Positions 34,893 through 43,064 of a stretch of DNA of 64,000 nt are shown here, one piece after another. The translations under genes and the position numbers were made by a program. The notes beneath the pieces are model-generated. The model was not told the DNA's origin, did no database searches, and saw only the letters and a program-made list of their open reading frames with translations. The stretch's first letter is position 1. Each line of letters opens with the position of its first letter. The stretch is from positions 82,784 to 146,783 of the forward strand of contig CACYZT010000006.1 of the NCBI GenBank assembly GCA_902778935.1. The letters are read 5' to 3'. This DNA comes from an uncultured Bacteroidales bacterium. Its GTDB lineage: Bacteria > Bacteroidota > Bacteroidia > Bacteroidales > Paludibacteraceae.

Positions 34893-35387
34893 TTAGTATC
34901 TGCCTTCCATCGGGATAATTCCGTCTGCTTGCAGTTTCTTCTTGAGTGCAGCACGGTCCACGCTAACGGTCACATTTTCAATCATCTGCCGTCCATCGCG
35001 CTCGTAGGTGGTGGTAGCCGTACGCTTGTCGTGCAGACTGGCGTATTTGGTCCATTCGCCACCATCGCGGAAGAAAGCATTGAAATAGTCCTCATGTTTC
35101 TCCCGTGCATTGCGGTCGAAGCACAGCGGTTTGAGGTCGGCTATACCGTTGCTGCCGGCACTCACACCGTCAAAAATCACTTCCTGCACAGCCTTGCGTT
35201 GGCCATCGGTGAATGCGATGGCTGCGTTGCGGGCACGAACCTGCACACGGATGACATACGAGCCGTCATAATTGGCGCTGAGCACCTTACTCGGAGCGGC
35301 GTAATACGCCTGCGAACGGCGCGCTCCGCATCCGGCTAAAAGAAGTACGATGGTACCAAGTACGAAGTACAAAACTGTTTTTTTCAT
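34893..35387 (-). CDS. Lipoprotein of unknown function, paralog of the next gene (164 residues)
   Basis: The signal ends in the lipobox LLLAGC with Cys20. The body has RNAAIAFTDGQRKAVQEVIFDG, then YFNAFFRDGGEWTKYASL, then VSVDRAALKKKLQADGII. Each of these has a counterpart in the gene at 35414, so the two are paralogs. Such a domain resembles the LPP20/FlgT-N type, found in surface proteins. It lies 80 bases ahead of the DUF6175 gene in the direction of transcription. Confidence 0.72.
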   Translation of the reverse strand: MKKTVLYFVLGTIVLLLAGCGARRSQAYYAAPSKVLSANYDGSYVIRVQVRARNAAIAFTDGQRKAVQEVIFDGVSAGSNGIADLKPLCFDRNAREKHEDYFNAFFRDGGEWTKYASLHDKRTATTTYERDGRQMIENVTVSVDRAALKKKLQADGIIPMEGRY

Positions 35388-35413
35388 AACTCTACCAATT
35401 AAAGTTCTTGTTG

Positions 35414-35911
35414 TTAGAATCCGCTATTCAGTTTGCGGATGACACCTGCTGCTTCCAGGGCTTTGCGCAAGTCATCCTTGCGAACGCTGACTACTACGCC
35501 GACCTTGTATTCCTTGCCTACCTTGACCGTTTCGGTTGTTCCGCTCATGATAGAAGCATATTTCTGAAACTCACCGCCTGGCGCAAAGAAATTGTCGAAA
35601 TAGGTTTTGTATTGGTCCTCGATGCCCGGTGTGTTAGCCAGTGGGCGCTGGGAAACGCATCCCTGACCACCTCCGTAACCCTTGAAGATGACGCCGTGAA
35701 CGGCATTCTTGCGGCATTGGTTCTCTGCCACGGATGCATTGCGGCTGTACGTCCATACCTTGACCAGATAGGTGCCTTGGATGGCATTGCCGGCACACTC
35801 GATTTCATAGCGGTACTGATTCGTGTCCGTGTTCGCCTGTTTCTGGCGAAGACTCTTACAAGAGGGCAGACAAAGGATTGCTACAAGTAGCGGTAAAAGA
35901 AATTTTTTCAT
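35414..35911 (-). CDS. Lipoprotein of unknown function, paralog of the previous gene (165 residues)
   Basis: The lipobox is CLPSC with Cys18. The protein shows RNASVAENQCRKNAVHGVIFKG, YFDNFFAPGGEFQKYASI and VSVRKDDLRKALEAAGVI, matching the order of blocks in its neighbour. It is the first gene of the DUF6175 cluster as transcribed. The 49 bases upstream show no promoter of the local type. Confidence 0.72.
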   Translation of the reverse strand: MKKFLLPLLVAILCLPSCKSLRQKQANTDTNQYRYEIECAGNAIQGTYLVKVWTYSRNASVAENQCRKNAVHGVIFKGYGGGQGCVSQRPLANTPGIEDQYKTYFDNFFAPGGEFQKYASIMSGTTETVKVGKEYKVGVVVSVRKDDLRKALEAAGVIRKLNSGF

Positions 35912-35960
35912 TGTTGTGTATTGTTTTGGTTAATAATATGCTTGTTTGCAGGGGTGCGGC

Positions 35961-37022
35961 TTACTCAAACATGAGGCATATACCGGCTTGGCTATAGTTG
36001 GCTATCGAGCGGAACTGACCGTACGGACAGTTACCGTGATAGACGCGCAAGCCCAGTGCTATTCGCGAGAAATAACCGTCGTAGTTAGGCGTGTTATACC
36101 GCGCACCCATGAAAATATTATAGGTAAAGACACGCTTGTCTTTTTGCAGTCGTTTCGGGTCATCGGTAGCGAGTACGCTCAGGTCATAGCCGTAGCACTC
36201 GCGGTTGCGTACCTCAATAGATGCCACTCCCTGGAAGCCATGTTTGCTCGTGGGCGACTGGTATTGGTACTGCAGGTACAGTTCCCATGGGTTTCGTTTG
36301 ACATACGGAACAAATTCCGTACCATTCTTATCCACGATAGAAGCATCGCCGGCATCGGGGTCCATATTGAACCATCCTCCGTGCCAGAGAAGCATCAGTC
36401 CGAGCCGCAGGCAGTGGTTCTCCGCATAGCGGTCTTCGGCTTCATTCACAGTGAAAACAAATTCGGTATAGTTATAGGATACATTGACTCGTCGGATAGC
36501 GTATCCGCGGTCCATATAGCGTATCTGCGTCTCATCGCCGATATGCGTGCTTTCGTGCTTGAACGGACTCCACTGAACGGAATAATTGTGCAGAAACCCC
36601 ACACTGACGCGGTGCAGAAAAGTAATAGTGGGCAGACCTATTCGATAATCTGTGTCCACGATGGGCGAGGTGCTGAAATCAAACAGGTCCATCCATAGGT
36701 TCGCACTCAGGTGCATGTTCACCGACAGCGCGTAGGTCGAATCGACGATGTTCCCCGTCCATAGAGGCAGGTTAAGCCCGAACACTCCCATCGTCTGCCA
36801 GCGGTAACGCTTATCGCTATGGTTGCCGTAGTCATAGACGGGGTTGTTCTTGCAGTAAGGTATGTCCAGCCGCACAAAGTTCGGATGCATGTCTGCATAG
36901 AGGCTATGCCCGAACTGCGCGTAACGGAAGAGCCCACGCCCAAACGGAGTGGACGCGGACTCAATCGCACACAGCGTTATCGCTATGGTCATCAAAATCC
37001 CTATTAGCGATACGCGTTTCAT
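35961..37022 (-). CDS. Outer-membrane protein, possibly DUF1207-like (353 residues)
   Basis: The signal peptide (MKRVSLIGILMTIAITLCAI) is followed by many alternating strands. The stretch WSPFKHESTHIGDE resembles the HxSxHxGDE motif of DUF1207 outer-membrane proteins. The C-terminus ends in a hydrophobic strand (AGICLMFE). Function is unknown. It lies between the lipoprotein cluster and the barrel gene at 37062. Confidence 0.55.
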   Translation of the reverse strand: MKRVSLIGILMTIAITLCAIESASTPFGRGLFRYAQFGHSLYADMHPNFVRLDIPYCKNNPVYDYGNHSDKRYRWQTMGVFGLNLPLWTGNIVDSTYALSVNMHLSANLWMDLFDFSTSPIVDTDYRIGLPTITFLHRVSVGFLHNYSVQWSPFKHESTHIGDETQIRYMDRGYAIRRVNVSYNYTEFVFTVNEAEDRYAENHCLRLGLMLLWHGGWFNMDPDAGDASIVDKNGTEFVPYVKRNPWELYLQYQYQSPTSKHGFQGVASIEVRNRECYGYDLSVLATDDPKRLQKDKRVFTYNIFMGARYNTPNYDGYFSRIALGLRVYHGNCPYGQFRSIANYSQAGICLMFE

Positions 37023-37061
37023 TGGTTAAAATTTCTTAGCCACAAGGGCACGATTTTTTAA

Positions 37062-37643
37062 TTAAAACTTGTAGCGAACGCCCAGCGAAAGGCCGAAGAT
37101 ATCATAGTAGAAACCGGCTTGTGTACCCAAGTTGCCTGCATCTACCAGACCTGCACCTAACGTAGGACGATAGTCGATTGACAACTGCAGCGGGAACCAG
37201 AAGTCGTATTCTACACCTACGCGGCCTACACCGGCTGCGAAGCCCCAGTTACCGTCAGCTCCAGCAGTAACTCCGCCGGCAACGGTATAACCGTACCAGC
37301 CAAAACCTCCGGCTGCGCCGACACCCATGTACCAGTGCCATTCGCCTTTCTCAATCGTCGGGAACTTAGCGTTGAACGGATCAATCCAGTCATACGTGAC
37401 AGCTACCTGTACATTATGACCGTGCATGTTCCATTTCTGACCATTCTCCCAACCAACCATGCGGTTGCCCCACGGGTTACCAAAGTTAAAACCGGCTTCG
37501 ATTTCCAGCATGTTGCTGTCGCCGAATCCGTGCTCATAGCTAAAACCGCAAAATTCACCAAGACGGCCACCAATTGCGCGCGGTTGCGCATAAGCCATTA
37601 CACTCGCAAAAGCGAGAACTGCTACAAAAAGAATCTTTTTCAT
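37062..37643 (-). CDS. Small outer-membrane beta-barrel protein (193 residues)
   Basis: It has a signal peptide (MKKILFVAVLAFASVMAYA), glycine- and aromatic-rich strands (GVGAAGGFGWYGYTVAGG) and a barrel C-terminus ending LSLGVRYKF, with the terminal Phe needed for BamA recognition. The start at 37643 gives a clean signal peptide. Function is not evident. Confidence 0.78.
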   Translation of the reverse strand: MKKILFVAVLAFASVMAYAQPRAIGGRLGEFCGFSYEHGFGDSNMLEIEAGFNFGNPWGNRMVGWENGQKWNMHGHNVQVAVTYDWIDPFNAKFPTIEKGEWHWYMGVGAAGGFGWYGYTVAGGVTAGADGNWGFAAGVGRVGVEYDFWFPLQLSIDYRPTLGAGLVDAGNLGTQAGFYYDIFGLSLGVRYKF

Positions 37644-37669
37644 CAATTTTCCTCCCAAAAATATACATC

Positions 37670-37701
37670 GGGATACCGATATGCTGAAATACCGGTATCC
37701 C
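37670..37701. promoter_or_regulatory. Hairpin between the GGGtGRT gene and the barrel gene
   Basis: The arms GGGATACCG and CGGTATCCC are 9 bp with a loop of about 14 bases. On the minus strand it lies 8 bases after the GGGtGRT stop and before TATATTTTTGGGAGG, so it could end or protect the upstream message. Confidence 0.55.
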
Positions 37702-37708
37702 TAAACAA

Positions 37709-38719
37709 TTACTTGTTCAATGCCAATGCTACGTTTACAGCACAAGCAACGGTGCAGCCTACCATCGGGTTGTTACCAATGCCGAGGAAGCCCATCATCT
37801 CAACGTGTGCGGGCACGGAGCTCGAACCTGCGAACTGAGCGTCACTGTGCATACGTCCGAGGGTATCGGTCATACCGTAGGATGCAGGACCTGCAGCCAT
37901 GTTATCCGGGTGCAAGGTACGGCCTGTACCACCACCGGAAGCCACACTAAAGTACGGTTTGCCGGCGAGGATACGCTCTTTCTTGTACGTACCTGCTACC
38001 GGGTGCTGGAAGCGCGTCGGGTTGGTGGAGTTACCGGTAATCGAAACATCCACGTTCTCATGCCAGAGGATAGCTACACCCTCACGAACATCGTCTGCAC
38101 CATAGCAGTTCACTTTCGCACGCGGACCGTCGCTGTATGCTTTCTTGCGAACGATTTTCAGTTCGCCGGTAAAGTAATCGAACTCGGTCTGCACGTAGGT
38201 GAAACCGTTGATACGGCTGATAATCATAGCAGCGTCTTTGCCCAGACCGTTGAGGATGCAGCGGAGCGGGTTCTTACGAACCTTGTTCGCCATCTCGGCA
38301 ATCTTGATAGCGCCTTCAGCGGCAGCGAAAGACTCGTGGCCTGCCAGGAAAGCAAAGCACTGGGTCTCCTCGCGCAGCAGACGGGCTGCCAGGTTACCGT
38401 GACCCAGACCTACCTTACGGTCGTCAGCTACAGAACCCGGGATACAAAATGACTGCAGACCGATACCGATAGCTTCGGCAGCGTCAGCGGCGTTCTTGCA
38501 GCTTTTCTTCAGCGCGATAGCGGTACCTACTACGTAAGCCCATTTCGCGTTCTCAAAACAAATACGCTGGGTCTCCTCGCATGTCATGTAAGGATCGAGG
38601 CCATATTGCTCGCAAATCCGGTTAGCCTCCTCGATGGAAGCGATGCCATTAGCGTTCAGAGCGGCGAGAATCTGTTTCTCGCGGCGGTCTTGCGACTCAA
38701 ATTTTACTTCACGAATCAT
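37709..38719 (-). CDS. GGGtGRT protein
   Basis: The 336-residue protein carries the name-giving motif in SVASGGGTGRTLHPDN. Other family segments are NANGIASIEEANRICEQYG, HGNLAARLLREETQCFAFLAGHESFAAAEGA and NNPMVGCTVACAVNVALAL. The family is uncharacterised but nearly always sits beside a NifU-like Fe-S scaffold, as it does here, 12 bases downstream. This points to a role linked to metal-cluster assembly or repair. Confidence 0.88.
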   Translation of the reverse strand: MIREVKFESQDRREKQILAALNANGIASIEEANRICEQYGLDPYMTCEETQRICFENAKWAYVVGTAIALKKSCKNAADAAEAIGIGLQSFCIPGSVADDRKVGLGHGNLAARLLREETQCFAFLAGHESFAAAEGAIKIAEMANKVRKNPLRCILNGLGKDAAMIISRINGFTYVQTEFDYFTGELKIVRKKAYSDGPRAKVNCYGADDVREGVAILWHENVDVSITGNSTNPTRFQHPVAGTYKKERILAGKPYFSVASGGGTGRTLHPDNMAAGPASYGMTDTLGRMHSDAQFAGSSSVPAHVEMMGFLGIGNNPMVGCTVACAVNVALALNK

Positions 38720-38731
38720 AGTGGTCCCTCC

Positions 38732-39433
38732 TTAGTTTTTACGTGGATCAATCGATTTAACTGCACCTTGCTCTTTGGTCGTGCGGCCATAGGTACCTGT
38801 AACGCTCTTGAGTGCTTCGTCTGCCGGAACACCTTTCTTGACAGCGTCCATGAATTTACCCATGTGAACGTATTCGTAACCGCAAACCTCGTTGTCCTCA
38901 TCGAGGAACTCCTTGGTGATGTAACCTTCGGTTAACTGCAGGTAACGAACGCCTTTAGCCTTGGTCGAGTAGAGCGTACCGCACTGGCTGACGAGTCCCT
39001 TACCGAGGTCCTCAAGACCTGCGCCGATGGTCAGACCGCCCTCACTGAACGCACTCTGCGTACGTCCGTAAACAATCTGCAGGAACAGCTCGCGCATAGC
39101 GGTGTTGATAGCGTCACAAACAAGGTCGGTGTTCAGTGCCTCGAGAATCGTCTTACCCGGCAGAATCTCAGCCGCCATAGCAGCCGAGTGGGTCATACCC
39201 GAGCAACCGATGGTCTCTACGAGAGCCTCCTCGATAATACCGTCTTTTACATTCAGACTCAGTTTGCATGTTCCCTGCTGGGGAGCACACCAACCGATAC
39301 CGTGCGTCATACCGGAGATATCCTTGATCTCCGTAGCCTTCACCCATTTGCCCTCCTCGGGAATAGGTGCCGGTCCGTGCTTCGGACCCTTCGCTACAAC
39401 GCACATTTCTTGTACTTCTTTCGAATAAATCAT
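38732..39433 (-). CDS. NifU-like iron-sulfur cluster scaffold protein
   Basis: The 233-residue protein resembles the scaffold domain of NifU/IscU. Conserved cysteines stand in GWCAPQQGTCKL, ETIGCSGMTHSAA and GLVSQCGTLYS, where scaffold Cys ligands are expected. It is longer than IscU and has no partner cysteine desulfurase in the window. With the GGGtGRT gene it forms a two-gene operon from the promoter at 39592-39623. Confidence 0.85.
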   Translation of the reverse strand: MIYSKEVQEMCVVAKGPKHGPAPIPEEGKWVKATEIKDISGMTHGIGWCAPQQGTCKLSLNVKDGIIEEALVETIGCSGMTHSAAMAAEILPGKTILEALNTDLVCDAINTAMRELFLQIVYGRTQSAFSEGGLTIGAGLEDLGKGLVSQCGTLYSTKAKGVRYLQLTEGYITKEFLDEDNEVCGYEYVHMGKFMDAVKKGVPADEALKSVTGTYGRTTKEQGAVKSIDPRKN

Positions 39434-39591
39434 AAAGAGATTTACAATTTTAAAATTTACAATTAAGTTATTTATTTGGTTATTTTATGGATAATCGTCA
39501 CTTGTTTTTATTCGTCAATCAATCGTTCTTCGTACATCATCCTTCGTACTCCGTACATCGTCCTTTACTTTGATTGCACACATTTTGCGCT

Positions 39592-39623
39592 GCAAAATTA
39601 CTGCTTTTTTTTGACATATGCAA
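39592..39623 (-). promoter_or_regulatory. Bacteroidota-type promoter for the scaffold-GGGtGRT operon
   Basis: On the minus strand TTG (39623-39621) is followed after 20 bases by TAATTTTGC (39600-39592). The leader is about 150 bases. Confidence 0.75.
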
Positions 39624-40048
39624 GAAAAAGCGCATTTTCGTGCGTTTTTTCCAGTTTTGGTGTAGGTATTGGTTTTGGCTATTTGAGTAGGTGTTGCCTC
39701 TTACTTGCCCCTTACTTGCTATCGAGATGAGCCTTATTTGGTAACAGGAATGGCAAACGGATGACTAATGAATAACCAAGAAATAACTAACGCTCGCGTC
39801 AGCGTGGTCAAATAATATTTGACCCAATGAACGAAACTTTCATTAAAAAAATCGCATGACCAAATTGACTAAATTGACTAAATCGGGTGTGAAATGGTCA
39901 AAATTGTCAAAATGGTCATGCAAATATTTTGCTCAGTACCACAGCATATTTAATCGAACCATGTGTTAATCACAAGCTGAACATTGCGTAAGCATGTACC
40001 AAAAATGCAGGAATTTTAGGTAAAATTAGTACATGGTATAACAGAAAA
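39624..40048. other. Gene-free stretch with repeats and inverted repeats
   Basis: No convincing gene is present in about 425 bases. It contains two direct copies of CTTACTTGC with an 11-base period (39700-39721), the GGTCA-rich inverted repeats described separately, and a CATGTAC/GTACATG pairing near 39990-40040. Confidence 0.6.
39806..39921. repeat. Cluster of GGTCA/TGACC inverted repeats
   Basis: A perfect palindrome GGTCAAAT-AAT-ATTTGACC occupies 39806-39824. A second pair of arms (39854-39869 and 39906-39921, 14 of 16 bases matching) again begins and ends with GCATGACC/GGTCATGC. Between them are two ATTGACTAA copies. Several GGTCA half-sites in one place look like protein-binding sites. 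Confidence 0.6.
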
Positions 40049-40084
40049 GTAAAGAAAAACACCACGCTTTTGCGGGCGTGGTGT
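40049..40084 (-). terminator. Rho-independent terminator, minus strand
   Basis: The stem ACACCACGC/GCGTGGTGT (9 bp) is followed on the minus strand by TTTTCTTT. It lies 30 bases after the T9SS-like relic described below and ends the minus-strand run from 49197. Confidence 0.8.
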
Positions 40085-40112
40085 TCGGTGATTTTGGTAA
40101 TATCAGGAAGGA

Positions 40113-40186
40113 TTATTTTACTAATTGTCCGTCTATGGTGTAGTTCTTCTCCCCGCGGAGGATGAAGATTTGGATTATTACGGATG
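40113..40186 (-). pseudogene. Relic of a T9SS sorting tail
   Basis: In a frame different from the upstream gene the minus strand reads IFILRGEKNYTIDGQLVK and then a stop. This closely matches the end of type IX secretion sorting domains, such as GGKLFIRRDGHLYDARGQRVK in the gene at 59380 of this window (first and last parts). No body of a secreted protein is attached. It is probably the leftover end of a deleted or frameshifted gene. Confidence 0.5.
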
Positions 40187-40672
40187 GGCGAAACGGAAGA
40201 AATTTTGCTTATATGCTTTTTCATAATACACCAATGAATCGGAAGAAGAGAGGCGTATCGTATATTCCTTATGGATAGGCACATCACGCACATCCATAGT
40301 GGCGTACTCATGCAGAGCTTTGCCTTTCTTCTCCCATCGGAACCAACCGTTGCCGTGGTATTTCAAATCGTCCTCATACACATCCTCGGCTTCGTTCCAT
40401 TCTTTTCCCCAGAACATCTGAGTATCCTCGTCCAAGTCATCGTAATAAACTTTGTACCATCCGCAATTGTGAGTGTTTTGCCATTTACCGACTATCAAAG
40501 GGTCTGCGTGCAGAATTTCTTCCTCATAATACCCGCCGCGGTCGGTAGGATGCATATAGAGTATCTCGCCCTCTTGCGTTTTTGTACTTCGCCTGTATAT
40601 TCCGTACCCCACAGCAACTGCTATAATGGCGAGAGACAAACCAATAAGTATAAACAGATGTTTTCGTTTCAT
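40178..40672 (-). CDS. Membrane-anchored or exported protein of unknown function (164 residues)
   Basis: An N-terminal membrane helix (KHLFILIGLSLAIIAVAVGYGIY) is followed by a soluble domain rich in Tyr, Trp and acidic residues (IVGKWQNTHNCGWYKVYYDD), which recalls small lipocalin-like folds. The C-terminus ends as FFRFAHP and overlaps the T9SS relic, so the gene end may have been rearranged. It lies 3 bases after the transglutaminase-like gene. Confidence 0.6.
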   Translation of the reverse strand: MKRKHLFILIGLSLAIIAVAVGYGIYRRSTKTQEGEILYMHPTDRGGYYEEEILHADPLIVGKWQNTHNCGWYKVYYDDLDEDTQMFWGKEWNEAEDVYEDDLKYHGNGWFRWEKKGKALHEYATMDVRDVPIHKEYTIRLSSSDSLVYYEKAYKQNFFRFAHP

Positions 40673-40675
40673 TGA

Positions 40676-42229
40676 TTATTTGAGCGCAATGATTTGTGCC
40701 TCCTTATTGTTCATATTCGGCATGGTTCGTCCCACGCCGGCATTGATAAAGGTTGGGTCACATACGACGTACTTGCGGTTCTTGTAGGTCAGGTAATCGC
40801 CCTTGACATCCTCGTTGAATGCTACGGCAGCAGCTAAGTGTCCGGGATAATAAAGGAGTACAACATCCAAACCCACCAAATCGCGTATGAGCCGCGAGAA
40901 AAGGATGGCGCGGTCTTCGCAATCGCTGTACGGATAATAGAGTGTCTCTTGCGCAAAGAACGCACGGTCTGCGCCCCAAATCTTGTCATCATAACCATAT
41001 TCAAATGCCGTTTGTACCCAGTTGAGCAGAATGCCCACCGCATCACGTTCGTTCATTCCGCTGATGGTCTTTTTGAGCGACGGATAGAGCATGTCCTTGA
41101 CAGATTTCTCAATAGGAGTGTTTGCATAAGCCGCCCATCGGGTTGTCTGATTGCCATTGAAGCACGCCTGGGGATAGGTATTGAAGAAATCAATCATATT
41201 CTTGTTTACGCTGGCATAAGTAGTAACTCCTTTCTTGGATGTCAGCGTGCGTTTGGGAGTCGGGTCGCTGCCAAAGGTCGGTAGCGATGTCATCTGCATA
41301 GAAAGCGATTTCTCTTTACCGTATTGTGCTTTGGTAATCTGCATCTGCGTGCTGGCATTCCCGCTTACATTATAGTATTTGACACCATCCAAGACATAAT
41401 AGCGCATACCAAACAGGTCATATAACGTAGCAACAAGCATGTACAACTTCGCTCCGCTCATACCGAGACGGATGCGATAGCCGGATTGCGTCATCAGAAA
41501 TGCTTGCGTGAGTATCGCCTCGTTGGTTTTGCCGTACTGTTTCTCGGTAACCGCCTGAAGCAATTTCATATATGCCCAGTCACAGAGGTTGTTCGCTTTG
41601 CGGGCATTGAGCGCCGTACTGATGGTAATATCATATCGACTATCCGATAGTTGCTCCCAAGCATCAGCGATGGCATTCTCCTCCAATGCTCGCAGTTTGA
41701 GATTGTCGTTAGTCGGGAAGCCGACGGTCACAATATTTCCGAAGAAAGCGATAGACACTTTCTTGTATGGTTCTTCCTTCGGCTTGACAGGCGCAATAGG
41801 TTCCGGTGCGGGTTGTGGCTTGGGAACAACCACTACTTTCGGTTTAACGGGAATTTGCACGGGTTTGGTGTCAATGGTCGGTTTAGGTGTCGTAATGGGT
41901 TTGATGTCCTCCTTGGGAATAGGTTTCTCTTCCTCTTGAGGTTTGGGCGCAGGAGTCGGGGCAGGTTCGTCATAGACAACAGGAGGAGCAGTTTTCTCCT
42001 CAATGGGTTTCTCCGCCTCATGCACAGGGAACGACTCCCATGCTTGTCGCATGAAGTCGGCATACTCCTCATTGACGCGTTTGCGGAAAGCATCAAACTC
42101 CGCCTGTTTGTTGGCAGCAAATTGGTCAAACTGGGCGTTCATCCGCCGTTTGTAGTCATCGAAATTGCTTTGCTGCGCCACAATCGGCAATGTCATAGCG
42201 GAAAGCAAAATAACCAATAATTTTCTCAT
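40676..42229 (-). CDS. Exported protein with a C-terminal transglutaminase-like domain
   Basis: The 517-residue protein has a signal peptide (MRKLLVILLSAMTLPIVAQ), a helical N-terminal part, and a proline-, lysine- and glutamate-rich linker (about residues 70-160). The C-terminal papain-like fold has a Cys in YSDCEDRA (C437), His in GHLAA (H464) and Asp in VVCDPTF (D491), a full catalytic triad. It may act as a peptidase or crosslinking enzyme on the surface. The linker suggests it reaches through the wall. Confidence 0.78.
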   Translation of the reverse strand: MRKLLVILLSAMTLPIVAQQSNFDDYKRRMNAQFDQFAANKQAEFDAFRKRVNEEYADFMRQAWESFPVHEAEKPIEEKTAPPVVYDEPAPTPAPKPQEEEKPIPKEDIKPITTPKPTIDTKPVQIPVKPKVVVVPKPQPAPEPIAPVKPKEEPYKKVSIAFFGNIVTVGFPTNDNLKLRALEENAIADAWEQLSDSRYDITISTALNARKANNLCDWAYMKLLQAVTEKQYGKTNEAILTQAFLMTQSGYRIRLGMSGAKLYMLVATLYDLFGMRYYVLDGVKYYNVSGNASTQMQITKAQYGKEKSLSMQMTSLPTFGSDPTPKRTLTSKKGVTTYASVNKNMIDFFNTYPQACFNGNQTTRWAAYANTPIEKSVKDMLYPSLKKTISGMNERDAVGILLNWVQTAFEYGYDDKIWGADRAFFAQETLYYPYSDCEDRAILFSRLIRDLVGLDVVLLYYPGHLAAAVAFNEDVKGDYLTYKNRKYVVCDPTFINAGVGRTMPNMNNKEAQIIALK

Positions 42230-42350
42230 ATAGTGCCTTTTGTACTTCTATCGCGTCCCTTTCGACTTCGGTTCGATTGTTGACCGATTGTTATGCATAT
42301 CATTCGCATTACGGACATCATAAATGGGTGCTGGGTAGGCTGCTTATAAG

Positions 42351-43010
42351 TCAAGTTTCAGAACTCACACGGTGGATGGTTCTTCTATTTTTTTCGTCCA
42401 TCATTTCTTCAAGTCGTTTAGAAGCTCTGTTAATGGCTCTTAATATGACCATGATAAAGAAATTTCCTAATACTATTGTGGCCAACATTCCGACACCATG
42501 ATACTTGTTGTCCAATATGGTTGCTGTTAGCATTACAATAAATAATAGGATAAGGCGGAGTATCGCGGCCGCTTTCTTTTCCTTAACGAAAATATACCAG
42601 CACACCTGATTAAAGGATAATATTATGAAAGGTATGGAAATGTGCCAATAGGTATCTAAATCATCAAAAACCTTCGTTGTGCTATCATACGTACTTCCGA
42701 TTGCGGCACATACGTAAATAAAGATACAAATGTCTACGCAGTCTGAAAGGAATGCTGATAATTCATAATTCTCAGAAACTTCTCTAATGTGCCAATATGC
42801 AAAGGTTGTTTGTATTACCATGGATAGCCATAAAAGCAAATACAAGAACAACTCCACACTAAATACTCTAATTAATCCTTTTACCAAATCATTGGCTGCA
42901 GTAAACACTAAAAATATCAATAGTGCTGTATAGAATACATTAATTAGTTCCGGGTATCCAATCTTTTTCCCAAGCAGACATTGAATCGGTTCTGTTTTAT
43001 TGTTCTCCAT
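42351..43010 (-). CDS. Six-helix membrane protein of unknown function
   Basis: The 219-residue protein has about six hydrophobic segments, with no enzyme motif. A conserved-looking C-terminal cytoplasmic part is basic (NRASKRLEEMMDEKNRRTIHRV). The start at 43010 is preceded by AGG and begins MENNKTEPIQ; an ATG at 43037 is also possible. Codon use and A/T content look different from the conserved genes nearby, and it may be acquired. Confidence 0.55.
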   Translation of the reverse strand: MENNKTEPIQCLLGKKIGYPELINVFYTALLIFLVFTAANDLVKGLIRVFSVELFLYLLLWLSMVIQTTFAYWHIREVSENYELSAFLSDCVDICIFIYVCAAIGSTYDSTTKVFDDLDTYWHISIPFIILSFNQVCWYIFVKEKKAAAILRLILLFIVMLTATILDNKYHGVGMLATIVLGNFFIMVILRAINRASKRLEEMMDEKNRRTIHRVSSET

Positions 43011-43064
43011 AATAATAGGAACGATTAACCTATACATCGTGAGATGTTGAAATACTTATCCTAA

